Positions 1-22,971 of a DNA stretch of 64,000 nucleotides are shown here, piece after piece. Under the pieces are notes generated by a model that saw only the letters and a list, made by a program, of their open reading frames with translations, made no database searches and was not told the origin of the DNA. A program made the translations under genes and the position numbers. The DNA comes from Charina bottae (lineage: Eukaryota; Chordata; Lepidosauria; Squamata; Charinaidae), in NCBI GenBank assembly GCA_023362775.1, contig JALMGJ010000013.1:28374274-28438273 (forward strand). The letters are read 5' to 3'. Within the stretch, counting starts at the first letter, position 1; every line of letters starts with the position of its first letter.

Positions 1-810
1 ATAAGAAAGAGATGGGAAAAGAGGAAATAGTGGATATACAAAAAGATGAAATATTGGATTTACAAATGAAACCGGTTGAGGATTTAACAATTGAAAAAGT
101 CACGCAAATACTAAACCAGAAGAGTGATGTGGATTTCTCCTTACATTGGATTTACAAAATAGACGTGTTGAAGTTGTCAACGATTTTGTGAGAAGACACA
201 GGGAATATGAACAGTGACGTGGATAATTTTTAAACTGGAATTACAAAAGGGCTTGTTTTATACTGGAATTACAAGAGGGGCCAGAATCAGATGCCACTGA
301 TTCTGGGAGAAGAGAGAAAGAGAGCATAAAAAGAAAGCAGATACTGGGACATTGTTTGAGGGGACTAAAGATTGTTGGGAGAAAGAGGAAAGAATATAAA
401 TTGGTTTATTTGATCAAGACTAAAATAAATGGGTTGTTAACCTTGGTAATGTTTAATGGATTTATGTTGTTTATTTGTAGAGCGGGGATGGGGGATTTGT
501 TTAAATAGAAAAGGAGATATAAATGTAAAAGGAAGGATTCAAACTGGCTTTCTTAGGTATAGTTTGTAACGGTTAAGTGGTTATTTCTAATAACACTTAA
601 TGGACTTTTGCTGATTGAGATGGAGTGAGGAGGTTTTGAAGACTGATTTATAGAGAATGGGGTGAGGCATGGGATGAAGAGATGGCTGGTTTTATTTTAA
701 GAGACGGTGATAAGCTGTTAAAGTTGATTATAATTGTTTTCCTCTTTTGTATATTTTTTATACTCTGTAGATTGTATTAGTTTGATTTGTATAACAGAGT
801 CTTTAATAAA
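1..810 (+). repeat. Probable decayed LINE (L1-like) fragment
   Basis: AT-rich, A/G-biased sequence unlike the GC-rich flank. The first 190 bases read as a lysine- and glutamate-rich open stretch that then breaks down into many stops. The block ends in an AATAAA-type signal near 803-810, after which composition changes abruptly to GC-rich. Base composition and layout resemble the L1 inserted in reverse at 38309-41812, but I could not align the two by eye. The left edge is cut by the window. Family assignment is a weak inference. Confidence 0.3.
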
Positions 811-3456
811 ATGAGTGCCCCAAACACCGGCCGTTAACCATTGTGGAAGAAAGGCTCGGGTTGCTCTTTATCACAGGAAGGGGTTTCTTCCTGCGCAACG
901 GCCCAGCTCGGCTCCAGAAACGGCCACCGGTGTGGTGGCGGGGCAGGCGCTGCTCTCCTGCACAAGCCCCCGCCGCCCTGTCCTGCGCAAGGGAGCGGCC
1001 CGGAGTCTGAGCACGCGCTCCCCGCTCCCCGCGTGTCCTGGCCACGCCCTTTTTCCCTATAGGCAGGCTGTCGGAATGGGGCTACAGTCCCCCTTCCCTT
1101 AAGAGATGCAGATCCTTCTTAGCTGAGGCTCCCAGGGATGGGGTTTTCCAAGAGTTCCCCTCCCACTTAGAGAGGGAAGGGAATGCCTCCATTTTTACAC
1201 AGGGCATGTATATCTCTCCCCTGCGTGGTTATTTCCAGTTACATCGACCCCCACTAGGCAGAGGAAATGGTCACCCTGAGCTGATGAAGAGCCTCCGACC
1301 TTTTCTGATGGGTTTCAAAAATGTCTTCTATTTCCTCCCAGCCTGACCTTGGAAAGACAAGACCAAGGCCCAATTCCCTCCCTCGCACCCTCCTTGCAGC
1401 GCCCCCCTGTGCCCCAGCGTCCCATCATGTCCTGAAGGGAGGGGAGGGGAGGGGAGGGGCGGGGAGCCTGCTGCTGCTTGCCTGGGAAGTGGATGTCGTC
1501 CAGGGCCTCCTCATTTTCCAGGTGGGAACTCACACATCCAGCCCCTGGGCAAAGAAGCCGGACGAAGGGGAAGGGATCTACCCGAGAAGAGAAGAGGATG
1601 TGTGGGGGGCCCGGCCAACAGCTGTGCCGATGATAGGTGCCCCCGCTATGCCTCCTCCTCGGGAGAACCCAAAGGCAGGGGAAGATGGGGCTGCCGTTCA
1701 GCCACACAACCACCCAGCTCTCTCTCCAAACGTTGAAAACTTTGCAACCAAACATGCGGCAGTGACAGTTCCCTGGAAATTAGAGGGGGGGGAGGAGGAT
1801 GAGGAGGAGGAGGAATAGTTGGGGACAGGTCAGTGTTCACGGTACGGTCCAGCTGGGCAGACGAGGGCGAGACCAGGCTGGAAGAGATGCTGCTGGAGCT
1901 TTTCAGCCCCCACCGCAGTCCAACTGGCGGGGATTTGTGGTCACTCCTGTGACCTCAGAGGCTGCTCCAGAGAATCCAGAGGGAACCTGGGGAAGGCAGC
2001 CAAAATGCCAGGGGAGGGGGCTGTAAGCTGCTTCTCAGGCGCACGGCTTTTTAAACCCTCCCGCCAGAGTGCCTGCCCCCTCCCTGCTGAAGGCTTCCCT
2101 TTGGTCTGCTTCGTGTCAAGGTTGGGTCAGTGTCCTTGAGTTCTTTATCGCCCCTTATCTAGGAGGCGTGCTTGGTGGTTGTCTTTTGTTTCCTTTGTCA
2201 TTTTCTTATCCCCTTTAATACTGGGTGCGCTCAGGGAATGGCGGGACCCTGGGGGCATGCCAGGGTTCTGACAGGGGCGTAGTCTTTCCCTAATCCCGGC
2301 GCTGCTGAGGATGGAGCAGCTTCCAGAGCGCCTTGCTCATCCCGGGGGGGGGGCATGGGCGTTGGGTAGGCTCTGCTGTTATAGGACAGGGGCAGGCTAA
2401 AGAGCCAGTCCTGCTTCGGCCTCACTTCTGCCCTCCTGTCCCACTGCTGGCCCCACAGCTCCAGGTGCCGGGAGGGAGTTTTGGGCCCTGGACTTTAAGA
2501 CCAAACGGAGCTTCTCAGCGCTTGGTAACCCGCTCACTTACTTTGCTTTGCTGCCGATGAACTTCCTGGCATGCAGGGCATCCAACAGCAAAGCCCGGGT
2601 TCCAGTCGGAGGCCACACCAGCTGCCAGTTCTGAGAGCTGCAGCCCACTCTCCCTGGCAGGGCCCAGCTTTGGGTAGGCTGGTGCATGGAGCGCGAGCTC
2701 CCGGCTTGCCATAAAGGGGCACGAGGCCTGAGGTCCTGATCACCGCGTCAAGGCCTGGCACATCGCTGGGAGCAGCTGCCTCTCCGTGCAGCTAGGCCGG
2801 CTGAGCTGGGGCGGACCGTCGTCCAACGCGGATTTTCCCACCTGGCTGGGCGCAGCTGCGCTCCTAAACTTGAGCTCCACGGAAAACTGCCCAGAGTTGT
2901 TTTAAGATGGGTGCCCCCACAAATCTTTCAAACAAGCAAACAATTCACCGGCAGGGGCCCAGCACCGTCTTTCCATTCCGGCCAAGTCTCTCCTTCCTCC
3001 TGGTGGAGGAAGCTGGTGCTGCACGGAGGAGCGGCCCGGTCCTCCTTCCCAGGCCTGCCATCGCCTCCGTTTCCTCCAGGTCCCTGGGTGCGGCTGCTGA
3101 GTGCGAAGGCTCCCAGGGTGCTGGGGGAGCCCTTCAGGGGACGGCTGCAGAGCGCTTCTGGGAGGGGGATTGGGTGAGGCCCTCGGAGCACCTGGACTGG
3201 AAAGCCAGAGGGAGGCCCCCAGTGCCAGGATCCTCCCTGGGCTTGGGCAATCTTGCTCTGTGGGCATAAGGGGAAAAACAACCCGAAGCAAGGAGATAAG
3301 GTGTGGTATCTCGGGTGCCCCAGAGGCGTGAGTGAGGATCCCGGGTCATATGACTGCACTACAAGGAACTATTCCTGATTTGGCACTGACAAGGCATTTC
3401 TTATACTTACCCACTGCTCTTACACAACCCAGAAGGTGATGCCAAGCCCAGCCCCA
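811..3456. other. GC-rich intergenic DNA, no gene recognised
   Basis: Several overlapping open frames occur on both strands, but none shows a recognisable domain, splice pattern or codon bias, and they shadow one another. Short purine tracts are visible at about 1438-1465 (GGGGA repeats) and 1784-1815 (GGA repeats), and a G run at 2344-2351. The last few hundred bases form the upstream flank of the first CYP2 gene. A weak TATA-like CTTAAAT lies at 3457-3463, about 40 bases before its start codon. Confidence 0.5.
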
Positions 3457-3499
3457 CTTAAATGCCCAGAACCCCAGGAGGCCGGGCACAGGTCACACC

Positions 3500-9358
<5,859 letters not shown>

Positions 9359-9522
9359 AAGGTGGGGGGGCAGAGTATGTGCTCCCTGCTTCTGCGCTTT
9401 GGGCTTTTGCCAAGCAGGACTTCCAGGGGAGAGGTGCGCCGTCTCCTTTTCTGGCCCCACCAGGGGCTGACGTCTCCGAGGGGCTGGGAAAAGATCCCTC
9501 TGCCAGGAGTTTGCCTTGAAAA

Positions 9523-9528
9523 AATAAA
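9523..9528 (+). terminator. Polyadenylation signal of the first CYP2 gene
   Basis: AATAAA 165 bases after the stop codon at 9356-9358, giving a compact 3' UTR typical of CYP2 transcripts. Confidence 0.75.
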
Positions 9529-9549
9529 GTTTCGCAACCATGCCCATGG

Positions 9550-10748
9550 AGCCTTGGTTTATTCTAAGCCGTGGGATTTTACGGCTTGCTTCTTGTTAGT
9601 TGACCGACTGGTATCCCGCCCCAATCACCAGGGTAAATCGAGGTGGTGTACGTGTTATTGTTTAAAGACAGCAGGGCAGGGAGCGTGAGGGGAACGAAAG
9701 CCAGCGGGACGGGCCTGCCCGGCACGCTGGGGAAAGGCGAACCGGGCCTGAAAAGCCAAGCAAAGCCCTCGGCCTCCAGGCTGTTCCTGGGTCAGATGCC
9801 CCAGCCGTGGCCCCCGGAAGCCCAGCTGAGAGGCGCAGGGACGCCGCTTCCTCCAGCGCCTGCCGAGAGCTTCGTGGGGCACAGAAGAGACCGAGGTGAT
9901 TCTCTCGGTCTTGGCTTCGCAGCCCCTTCTTGGCAGGAGAGCAGGCGGTGTCCCCCTGGCCTCCCTTCGGCTGCCTGCAGGGATGGAGAAGGATGGTCGT
10001 CCGGCAGCGTCGGTGGTGCTGTGTTACGGGCAGCCACTTGGCAAGCATAGGCAAGTCCCTGCCACAGGGAGAATCTGGGCCAACAGCATGACAGGCACCG
10101 AGTGCCGGCTGAGCAGGGAGCTCTGTCCGGGCAGTTACAAGAAGATCCTGCCGGACCGGTCAAGCCTCAGTGGGATCTGAAATGGCTGCCGACCAGCCTC
10201 TTGTCCCAGCCTCGTGGCCCAGAGTCAGTCTTGAAGGGAAACCAGCTGACCCAGGGAGGACGGGAAGCCCAGAGCAACAGCAGCTTTGACATCCCTTGAC
10301 CCGCAGACTCATTCCACAAGAGGCCTCCTTTAGTTACGGAGTTGCTCCACAGTACATTCAGCCATAAACTGGCCTACATTCTCTCAGTTTGCTAAGCCAC
10401 AAAAGAAGCCCGATCAGGGTTAATGCTAACTAGAACATTGGGCAAATGCAGCCACTCAGTCTGAGCTGAATTAGATGTGAGAACACAGCCAGGAAGGAGG
10501 AGGGGGGGGGAGGGGGGGAGGGGAGAGGGAGAAGCCCACCGTCCAGATGGTTGAAAGGGTGGCAGGGCAGGAGAATGAAGGGGGTGAAGGGGGCTCTTGC
10601 CAGCCCTGCCTGATGCATGAGCACGAAGGGCTTCCCTCACAATGCAGACTTTCTGGGGTCAGGATCACAACTGTGATTAAAGCTCCTTCTCCCCCACCCA
10701 TCATCCAGACCCAGAGGGCCCCCAACAGCCACCACTGACTTTCAGAAA
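9550..10748. other. Intergenic, no gene recognised
   Basis: No coding region or repeat I can name. A G-rich purine tract lies at about 10496-10532. The stretch ends at the target-site duplication of the copia element. Confidence 0.5.
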
Positions 10749-10782
10749 ACTACTGTTGGAGGTTCCAGCAAATCAGCATGCC

Positions 10783-12233
10783 AACGCAACAACACTTGGA
10801 CACTCACAAAGTTACCTCTTGGCAAAAAGGCAATTGGTTGCAAATGGGTTTTTAAGGCCAAACAGAATGAAAAGGGAGAAGTCCAAAGGTACAAAGCTAG
10901 ACTGGTAGCCAAGGGCTATTCACAAAAGTATGGAGAAGATTACGACCAAACTTTTGCACCTGTTGTGACCCACACAACAATTCAACTACTTTTATGTCTA
11001 GCAGCCAGTAGAAACATGCAAGTAGAGCATATGGACATCAAGACAGTGTTCTTGCATGGTGAAATTCAGGAAGAGTTGTACATGCAACAACCTGAAGGGT
11101 TCACTGACCCAAAGAACAGGCATTTAGTGTGCAGGCTTCAGAAGGGGATCTATGGGCTTAAACAAGCAACAAGGGCCTGGAATGTGAAATTAAACCAGAT
11201 GCTAATAAAGCAAGGTTTCACTCAGGGCAAAGCTGATCCCTGTCTTTACACAAGACACAAGAATGGCAGATAAATGTTCATTCTGACGATGAATGTGGAC
11301 GATTTGATTCTCTGTTATGAGGATCAAAGGGACATTTATGAAATTGTATCCAACTTGAACATGGAAGTAGAGGTGAAATGTCTTGGGAAGGCAAGCTACT
11401 ACTTGGGGATACAAATTGACAGAGAAGAGGATGGAAGTTTCCTCCTTAGTCAGAGGCAAAAGATTCTAAAGTTATTGGAGAGCCTGGGGCTGGAAGATGC
11501 AAACAGAGTACCAACTCCAATGGAAACAGACTTTCACAAAGTCAAGGACACTAGTGCACTGTTGCTTCAGAACAATGGATACAGAGAGGCCATTGGGAAG
11601 CTGTTATATCTGTCTACCACAACGAGGCCAGATATTTCAACTGCAGTGGGGATCCTCTGCAGAAAGACCAGCGCACCCACCCAAAGGGACTGGACTGGCA
11701 TTAAGCGGGTGGCAGGATACCTGAAGGAGACTGCAGACCTGAAGCTTAAGCTGCCAGCAACTGATTCTCCTGAACTAGTGGGGTACACCAATGCAGATTG
11801 GGCAGAGGATATAACTGATAATAAATCCACGAGTGGGAATGTGTTTTTCTTTGCGGGAGGGGCTGTGAGCTGGGCTAGTCACAAGCAGGCTATTTTGGCA
11901 CACTCAACAACTGAAGCGGAGTATGCCTCAGCAGCTGAGACATGCGCAGAGGTGCAATGGCTCAAGTATTTACTTGAGGATCTGGGGGTCAGTGTTCCTG
12001 CTCCAATAAGAGTTTTGAGGACAACCAAAGTTGTATAAGACTCTGTCACAGAAGGTGGGAGGGCGGACCAAACACATGGATGTTCGCTACCACATAATTA
12101 GAGAGGCACAGGAGACAGGACTACTACATTTGGAGTATTGTCCCTCAGAGAGGATGATCGCAGACATCCTGACAAAGCCACTCGCAAGGGGTGTCTATCA
12201 AGGCCTACGAAGTAAATTAAATCTTGGGTAGGC
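10783..12233 (+). pseudogene. Copia pol remnant: reverse transcriptase and RNase H
   Basis: Three open pieces: 10965-11273 and 11274-12038 in one frame separated by a TAA stop, then 12031-12231 in another frame after a frameshift near 12030. Copia-type landmarks are the entry KWVFK, FAPVV, GLKQA, a modified catalytic box NVDD (usually YVDD), the RNase H phrase STTEAEY, and the closing motif DILTKPL. The stop and frameshift show the copy is dead. The region upstream of the RT, which should encode gag, protease and integrase, is absent. Confidence 0.9.
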
Positions 12234-12262
12234 ATGATGCATGACTTTGATTTGAGAAGGGG

Positions 12263-12808
12263 TGTTGGAGGTTCCAGAAAATCAGCATGCCTCATTAGCA
12301 TATGGGTGATTGCTCTAGGAGGCAAACTATGTACTTCTAGAGGAAGCTGCTTGTTGCCCCTCCCACTTCCTCTTTCTCTCTCTCTGACTCCATCCACCAG
12401 AGGAGGAAGCAGTATGTTACTGGTCTCTCCATCTTGAGGCCATGCGGCCTAGAATCAGGAGGTCCCCCCCCCCTTTCTCCATGCAGCCCCTGGCAGCAAA
12501 GAGGGCCAGGGGACTGAAAACAGTTTAGGGAAACACAGAAGAAGAATCATTCCTAATAGAATGGATGTAACTGTAACTGGACCAAATAAACGTAAGAACT
12601 CTTTTGTACTTACTTTTTGAACCTACGTTGTCTAAGCATGTAATTCTTTATGCTTGGGTGGGCTAAATGTGTAAGATCAATAACCTTTATCTCTCTAGCG
12701 TGCTCATTAATGCTATTGTTGATAATATTCCTTTCTGTGCGCTTATTGCCTCGCTGCATTAAGCTCTGCTCCATTCAGTAGTTCCTAGAAGTCCACTAAT
12801 GGCCATCA
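12263..12808 (+). repeat. 3' LTR of the copia element
   Basis: 546 bases, starting TGTTGGAG and ending ATCA directly before the ACTAC duplication. It aligns by eye along its length with the solo LTR at 35746-36270. It contains an AATAAA-type motif near 12586 in the expected R region. Confidence 0.85.
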
Positions 12809-12813
12809 ACTAC

Positions 12814-15800
12814 AACCACTCCATTGAGAGTTTTGTGTGCCCAAGTTTGCATTTAAGTATCTCCTGAGTTAAGCCTTTTCTCCAGGTCAGCCATTGCTTT
12901 ACAATCCACTGGAGGTCTGCCTTCAGCCAGCCTGCTTTGGAGACCTGGGTGTGTGTGTGTGGGGGAGGCATCTGGGAGTTGCCCATCCAGCAGTGGCAGA
13001 TTAGGCAAAGATGGACCTGATGGGTTCAAAGCTCCTGAGATAAGCCACGATATCCATGCAGAAGAACTCACTGAAATCAGTAGTCCTCGCAGTGGGGATG
13101 TGGCGGCAGCTGTTGGCAGCCAGGCCAGCTGAGGCCCAATTGCCAACCTCTGGCAAGCCTAAGCACCACACCGAGGCCAGGCAGCATGCCAACCCCATGA
13201 TACTACATGCCTCTGAAGCTCTCTTTCTGCAGCCACAGGGCTCAACAAACAGAAACCCAACCACGACTAAGGCAACAAGGAAGGAAAAGTCCTTCCCAAT
13301 GCCTGGGGACCTGTTGCCATTTCTTGCTTCACCTGTTGAGTTTCTATCTGAAGAAACCTTCAGCTAGAGGCATGTGGTTGCATAGAAAAACAATTCAAAG
13401 GACCTGACTGGCACCCGTTTTGGATATCAAACTACACCAGGCTTCAACATGTCACTCAAAACTCTGCTTTGATGCAAAGCTTGAGGAATGGCAGGGCGGC
13501 GGGGTGTGTGTGACACTGGTGCCTCAGACCTTGGACCCTGAACCGGATTTAGCATTTCTGAATGTGCCGCACGGAGCGTTTTCTTCTTGGGAGACAGTCT
13601 TGTCTCTTCTCTGTCACGTTGGCTAGGACCGCGGAGCCAGCCTCGCCCCTCAGCTTCTCCCCACCTTTTAGGCAATCTCAGGGTCATTCTCAAGAGCTGC
13701 CACCGGGCGGTTTTGCAAAGAATGTCCTTGTCCCATGAAGGAAGGGACGTTTGCATAACCCGATTAAGCCTCCTTCTCTGCTCACAATGGAGAGACTCTC
13801 AAAGAGGGTAGAGTTTCTTGGCCCTTTCAAGGGGCTAATCCTGCCCTTTGAATCAACAAATCCGGCTTCTCTGCATACTTGCTGGCTTCTTTTTGGGGGG
13901 GGTGGAGCGGTGGGTACTTTGTTTACAGGGTATCATGACAGAAATGAGCATCATGTTTATGAGAGACATTGTGAGAGCCTTATGTAATCCGTCTCACCAG
14001 CAGAATTTTACAGGGCAGTACAAAATAACATCCAGAGGCAAAGGCTTAGGCCAGCCTTTCTCAGCCTTTTGACCCTTGAAATATTTTCCAGACCTTGGGG
14101 AGCCCCTGCACATTCAGGCTCAAAGATAGGGCAGAAGTTACAAAATTATTACATTCATTTCATGGGTAGGCCTGTTTATATGCATGAACAGTGTTCTTAA
14201 ATTAAAAGTAAAGAATGAAACTTATCTCTTTAACGTGAAGTTGCCCGAATTTGAAATATTTTTTTAAACAAACCGTGATCTCCCAGGGAACCCCTGGTGG
14301 CCTCTCGCAGAACCCGAGGGTGCCACAGAACCCTGGTTGAGAAAACGTGGCTTAGGCATTACAATCAGCAAAATTAGATGTTTAAAATTACATCTGGGTG
14401 GAAGTAAGGGGGGGAAGGGAATGTAAAGAAAGCTTACTTGCTCCCTGGGCTGAATTCCTCCAGCTAGGACTGGAGGAGATCTCTTAAAACCGTGACTCCC
14501 AGGGTCAAACATTACCCAAGTCCACCAGAGGCAGGACCTGAAGGCCAGCCAAAGAGCCAAAGGCTGGTGGCACCGCAGCCGTGCCGTGGCCGTGAGAGAT
14601 GTGCGCCGGAACATCCCAGCAGTGCAGGCCACATTCCCCGGTGAACACGCCAAAGCTATGCTGGCAGCAGAGCACCACCGGGGCAGACTTTTGGAAGAGA
14701 CGTGGGTGGGAAGGAGGAAGGGTTTTCCTAACCCCCTGCAATCCCTAGATGGCGCAGGACCCAAGCCCTTGGCGCAGGGGGAAAGCCGGGTAACCCCCCT
14801 CCTTGCCATAACGGAGCACAGCCCAGCAGGGGAGTAGCCAGGCAAGGGGGCAGCGCCTTCCTCCGAGGCCCCGCCCGGCAAGCCAAATGCCCCCAGGAAG
14901 GAAGCCCTGGGAAGCGGAAGGCTTGCCTGAGCCACCTACCTGAGCAGAGGGGAAGACTGCAGTAGGCACCCAGCCTGTCCTTTAAGCCCAGAGAACTGAC
15001 CCTGACCTCCAGCCCTCTTCATGCCAACGATTGTTGATTCTCCCTGTGCCCACTGCCTTTCCAGCCCTCAGCGAAAGATAACACAATATTTTATTCCTCT
15101 GGGTCCTTGAGTGGAAAACATGATAAGGGAAGTGTTGCAAGGAAGGGGGAAGAAACCACAGCATAATCTCCCTTTAAGAGGAGACTGTTCTCCTCTTAAT
15201 GGGATTTGCAGAAAATGGAGATTTTTATTTAGAAACACCCACCCACCCCACTTTCCTGCTTTCAAAGGTGCCTGTACAAAGTTCGAAGAACCATTTTGTA
15301 AGAGTCAAGCAATCTCCTTAATGCTGCACGATAATTTTAATCCTCTAAATTATCAAAATTAAATTTTAATAATTTAATTTTAATGGAAGCCCTCCTTAAG
15401 CCCAGGGACAGATTAGCCGGCCCTCTTCGGACGGCCAGCTGACTTCCTCCTCACTCAACTTTGGTTCACAAGGGATTGTGTCACACATGGGCAAACGCCT
15501 TCAAGGGCAACAGTGAAAGGCACAGAGGAGAAGGGAGGATTATTGTGTTGCGTAATGTTGTATAACATCAGTTAAGAGGTAATTCAATCATCTTTTACAT
15601 AACTGCCATCTTGCCTCCTGACTGACTTGGAGGCAGTTCCTCAGGAGGGGCCCTTGCAGGACGGCGTTACGTAAGGGATGACTGAAGGGATGGGACTGTG
15701 CTTCATTTCAGGCGAGGTGTCTTGGCTCTCCTACCCGCAGAATGCCTCTTGGCACCCTATTGATACAGCATCATTCAGTTGTTTTTAAAAAATACCCAAA

Positions 15801-16900
15801 GTCAATAATCAAACCACCAAGTGAAGCAATCTGGCAGCTTAGCTCTGGGGTCACCGCGGGGGAACCTCTGCCCGCCTTGGCATTGGTGCCAAGCCCTGGA
15901 GGTCGCAGGTGCTCCCCATAGCGCTTGGGGGAGTCCCGGGGCCCAAAGGCTGTGCAGAAGTCCTGGCTGAGGGATGCCCAGGGAGCATCCTTCCCATGAC
16001 ACTTCTCCGTGGGAAGGGGGATGGAAGGGAAGCTGATCCCAAGGAGGAAACGGGCAGCAAACCTGAAGGAGAATCGGGTCCAAAGCAGCCCATCCCTGTC
16101 TCTGAGGTCTGGCAAGCACCCTGGAATTTGGGGAACTCCTGCAAAACAGCTGCTGAAGGTCCATCCCCCACCAAATACTGCGCTAACCAGCATTCTTATC
16201 AGTAACAAAGAGCTGATTGGCCAGGATGCCTCCTGCCCCATCCGCTCGTGACTTTCACCTTTTTCCGATAAACCTAGTTATGGAGAAAACACTGGAGTGC
16301 AGCCTCCCCTCATGACCCAGGGGCCTTCTGGGAAACAAACGTTAAGCTGGAGGTACCTCGCCTTGCAGCATTTCAGCACTCCTTTTTTGTTTTTGTTTTT
16401 TAAGTAAAAGCAGTTGTGTTTTTTGTAATGCAGTGGGTCAAGAATTCTGACAGTCACCACAGGAGGCATCTGCAGGCTACCGGGTGCCCACAGGCATCAC
16501 TCCGGGGAGACCAGACCCCCAAAAGAATATTTCCAAACCACTCTGTCTTCGGGGTGTGTCATCTGGCCATCCAGATGTTGGCCATCCAGATGTTGGTGAC
16601 AAAAAATTCCCAGCATCCCCTCTTGTTCTGCAAGAACTGAGTGAAATACTTTAGCCTCTGAAAGGTAGACCTGCCCACTCAAGGCCTTTGGGTCTGAAAC
16701 GCCTCTGGAACACCTAACTCTGCCCGCTTGTCCCTGTGATGGTGGGGAGAAGGCAACGCTCCCCTTGCACTGGGCCAGAAGAGCTCCACAGGCCCCTTCT
16801 GCCCAAGGAGGTGCCCCCTCCCTGCCTCCCTCCCGGCCAGGTGCCCAACGAACTTCGCTTTGAAACCCAATCTTGTCTTCCTGCTCAGCTCCTTGGTTTC
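12814..16900. other. Intergenic region between the first CYP2 gene and CYP2G
   Basis: No gene recognised. Contents I can name are a short TG run near 12949-12961, the hAT-type MITE at 14052-14349, and a small AT-rich palindromic tract around 15336-15385. Open frames here are short, overlap on both strands and carry no recognisable domain. Confidence 0.5.
14052..14349. mobile_element. hAT-type MITE with 8-bp target-site duplication
   Basis: The 8-bp duplication GCTTAGGC occurs at 14044-14051 and 14350-14357. The ends CAGCCTTTCTCAGCC and GGTTGAGAAAACGTG form a degenerate inverted repeat of the kind seen in hAT elements. There is no coding capacity at 298 bases, so it is non-autonomous. Confidence 0.8.
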
Positions 16901-16917
16901 ACTGCTGGGAGAGGCAG

Positions 16918-16924
16918 ATATATA
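16918..16924 (+). promoter_or_regulatory. TATA box of the CYP2G gene
   Basis: ATATATA about 50 bases upstream of the CYP2G start codon at 16972. This suits a transcript with a 5' UTR of 20-30 bases, as is usual for CYP2 genes. Confidence 0.6.
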
Positions 16925-16971
16925 GCAGCAGCGCTCTGGGGGCCTCCAGGCGCACTCCCAGGCTGGTCATC

Positions 16972-21621
<4,650 letters not shown>

Positions 21622-22148
21622 TCCTGGGGCTTCTTTCCCGCCTTCTTTCCCACTCCTTTCGTGATGTTGCACTTTCGGAACCCCCCTGCCACCCCCGCCC
21701 TTGGGGAATTGTTTGCAGCCAGCACAGCCCTTGACTCAGGCGCTTCCCTTCCTCCTGCTGTGCTTGTTGAACCAGACCTGGCCCTCGGATCTGCTCTGTC
21801 AGATGGGTCCCTGGGGGCAGCTCCTGCTCTTTCCTAGATCCCAATTAGGGGGCACGAGGAGGGGGTCAGTTTCCTGTGGAGGAGCCGATAGCATCCCAGT
21901 TCTGTTCTACCCTCGGGAAGCGACCCACCTCAGCTGGCTGGCACCCTGTCCCATCCTCAGCCCTGACCAAACACTCGGCCTGGCCGCTGAAACCTCTCTG
22001 TCCCGCGGGTGCCTGGCCGGGGGGTGCTGTACCCACATACCGCCTGAGACCTTCTCCCAGCCTCCAAAGACCGGATGGAGACACAGATTTGGAGTGGAGC
22101 ATGCTACCTTCAGATGCTCGGAGAGTGAAGTCGGGACAGTCTGGAAGC

Positions 22149-22154
22149 ATTAAA
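22149..22154 (+). terminator. Candidate polyadenylation signal of CYP2G
   Basis: ATTAAA about 530 bases after the stop codon, followed by an A run. It is the first plausible signal downstream; the assignment is inferred from position. Confidence 0.45.
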
Positions 22155-22159
22155 AAAAC

Positions 22160-22971
22160 GCCTCAGAGGCTACGTATTCCTGCTGTCGGTATTTGCCTCT
22201 TTAGTTGGAGACTTCCTCTCGAGTTTGAGCCAGGCAGGAGGCCAAACGTTTCTCCCAGAGTCCCTTCTTTGCCCTCCGAGCCCTCGGCCTCCAGAAAAGG
22301 TTATCGCTGCTTTTCTACACAAGGGTGATTCAGGAGAGTGACCCCCAGTCCTGTTCCCACAAGCATTAACCCAGCTTAGAAATCTGACTGACTTTTAAAA
22401 GTGCAATTAAAATCATGTTTAGAGAAATAAGCAAAAAAAAAGCTGTAATTTAAAAACAAGATTTAAACATTTTTAGACTTGGAGGAGTGTGTGAGAGTGT
22501 TAAAAGAGAGGCTGCTGCAGCTAAACTTCCTAAACTGAATTTATTTGGAAAATCGTATTTTAGTTTCCTCTGAATATGACGCATTCCCTTTATTATAAAC
22601 ACTGTGAAGATACAGAAGTTTTAGAAAGACAGGGGACAAGATGCTGGATTTAGCAAGAAAATTCTTTTTCCAAATATTCCTGTATATAGTCTGGACAATG
22701 TTTAAACGCAGAATAAAACATACTGTACTTTATTATCGAGAGATTATGGATTAAATTTTAAAGGGGTTGGGACATATACATAGTGTGTACCCATCATGCT
22801 GAAGTAGGTGTGCATGTCTGCCTCCCCCTGTGAGAGTGATTCCCACAGGGAAATTGTAAACGGTCCTCTTAGACCCCTCAAAAGCACAAAAAAGCCACAG
22901 CAGAATCAACAGAACATCTGCTGATGCTGAGAGGTCTCCAACTAGGACCATCTTCCTCTGCCACCGGACGT
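22160..22971. other. AT-rich spacer before the duplicated unit, no gene
   Basis: Base composition drops to AT-rich from about 22380 to 22760. I see no coding region or named repeat. The stretch ends at the left edge of the tandem duplication, where CATTCCTCTATTATCCGAGG begins the sequence shared with 36671. Confidence 0.45.

Larger units (their letters stand above)
10754..12808 (+). mobile_element. Ty1/copia LTR retrotransposon, defective, with intact target-site duplication
   Basis: The 5-bp duplication ACTAC lies at 10749-10753 and 12809-12813. The element begins with only about 29 bases of 5' LTR (10754-10782). It then jumps straight into the start of the reverse transcriptase region, so gag, protease, integrase and most of the 5' LTR are missing. 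RT and RNase H sequence follows to about 12233, then a polypurine tract (GAGAAGGGG, ending at 12262) and a full 3' LTR from 12263. A solo LTR of the same family sits at 35746-36270. Confidence 0.9.

Noticed and set aside
1315..1818. Overlapping open frames on both strands (about 146 and 165 codons)
   Set aside because: Low-complexity GC-rich DNA, mutually overlapping, no domain, splice or promoter support.
12945..12965. Possible CRISPR-like or phage features anywhere in the window
   Set aside because: Repeats seen are microsatellites, SINEs, LINEs, LTRs and MITEs of a vertebrate genome; no spacer-repeat array is present.
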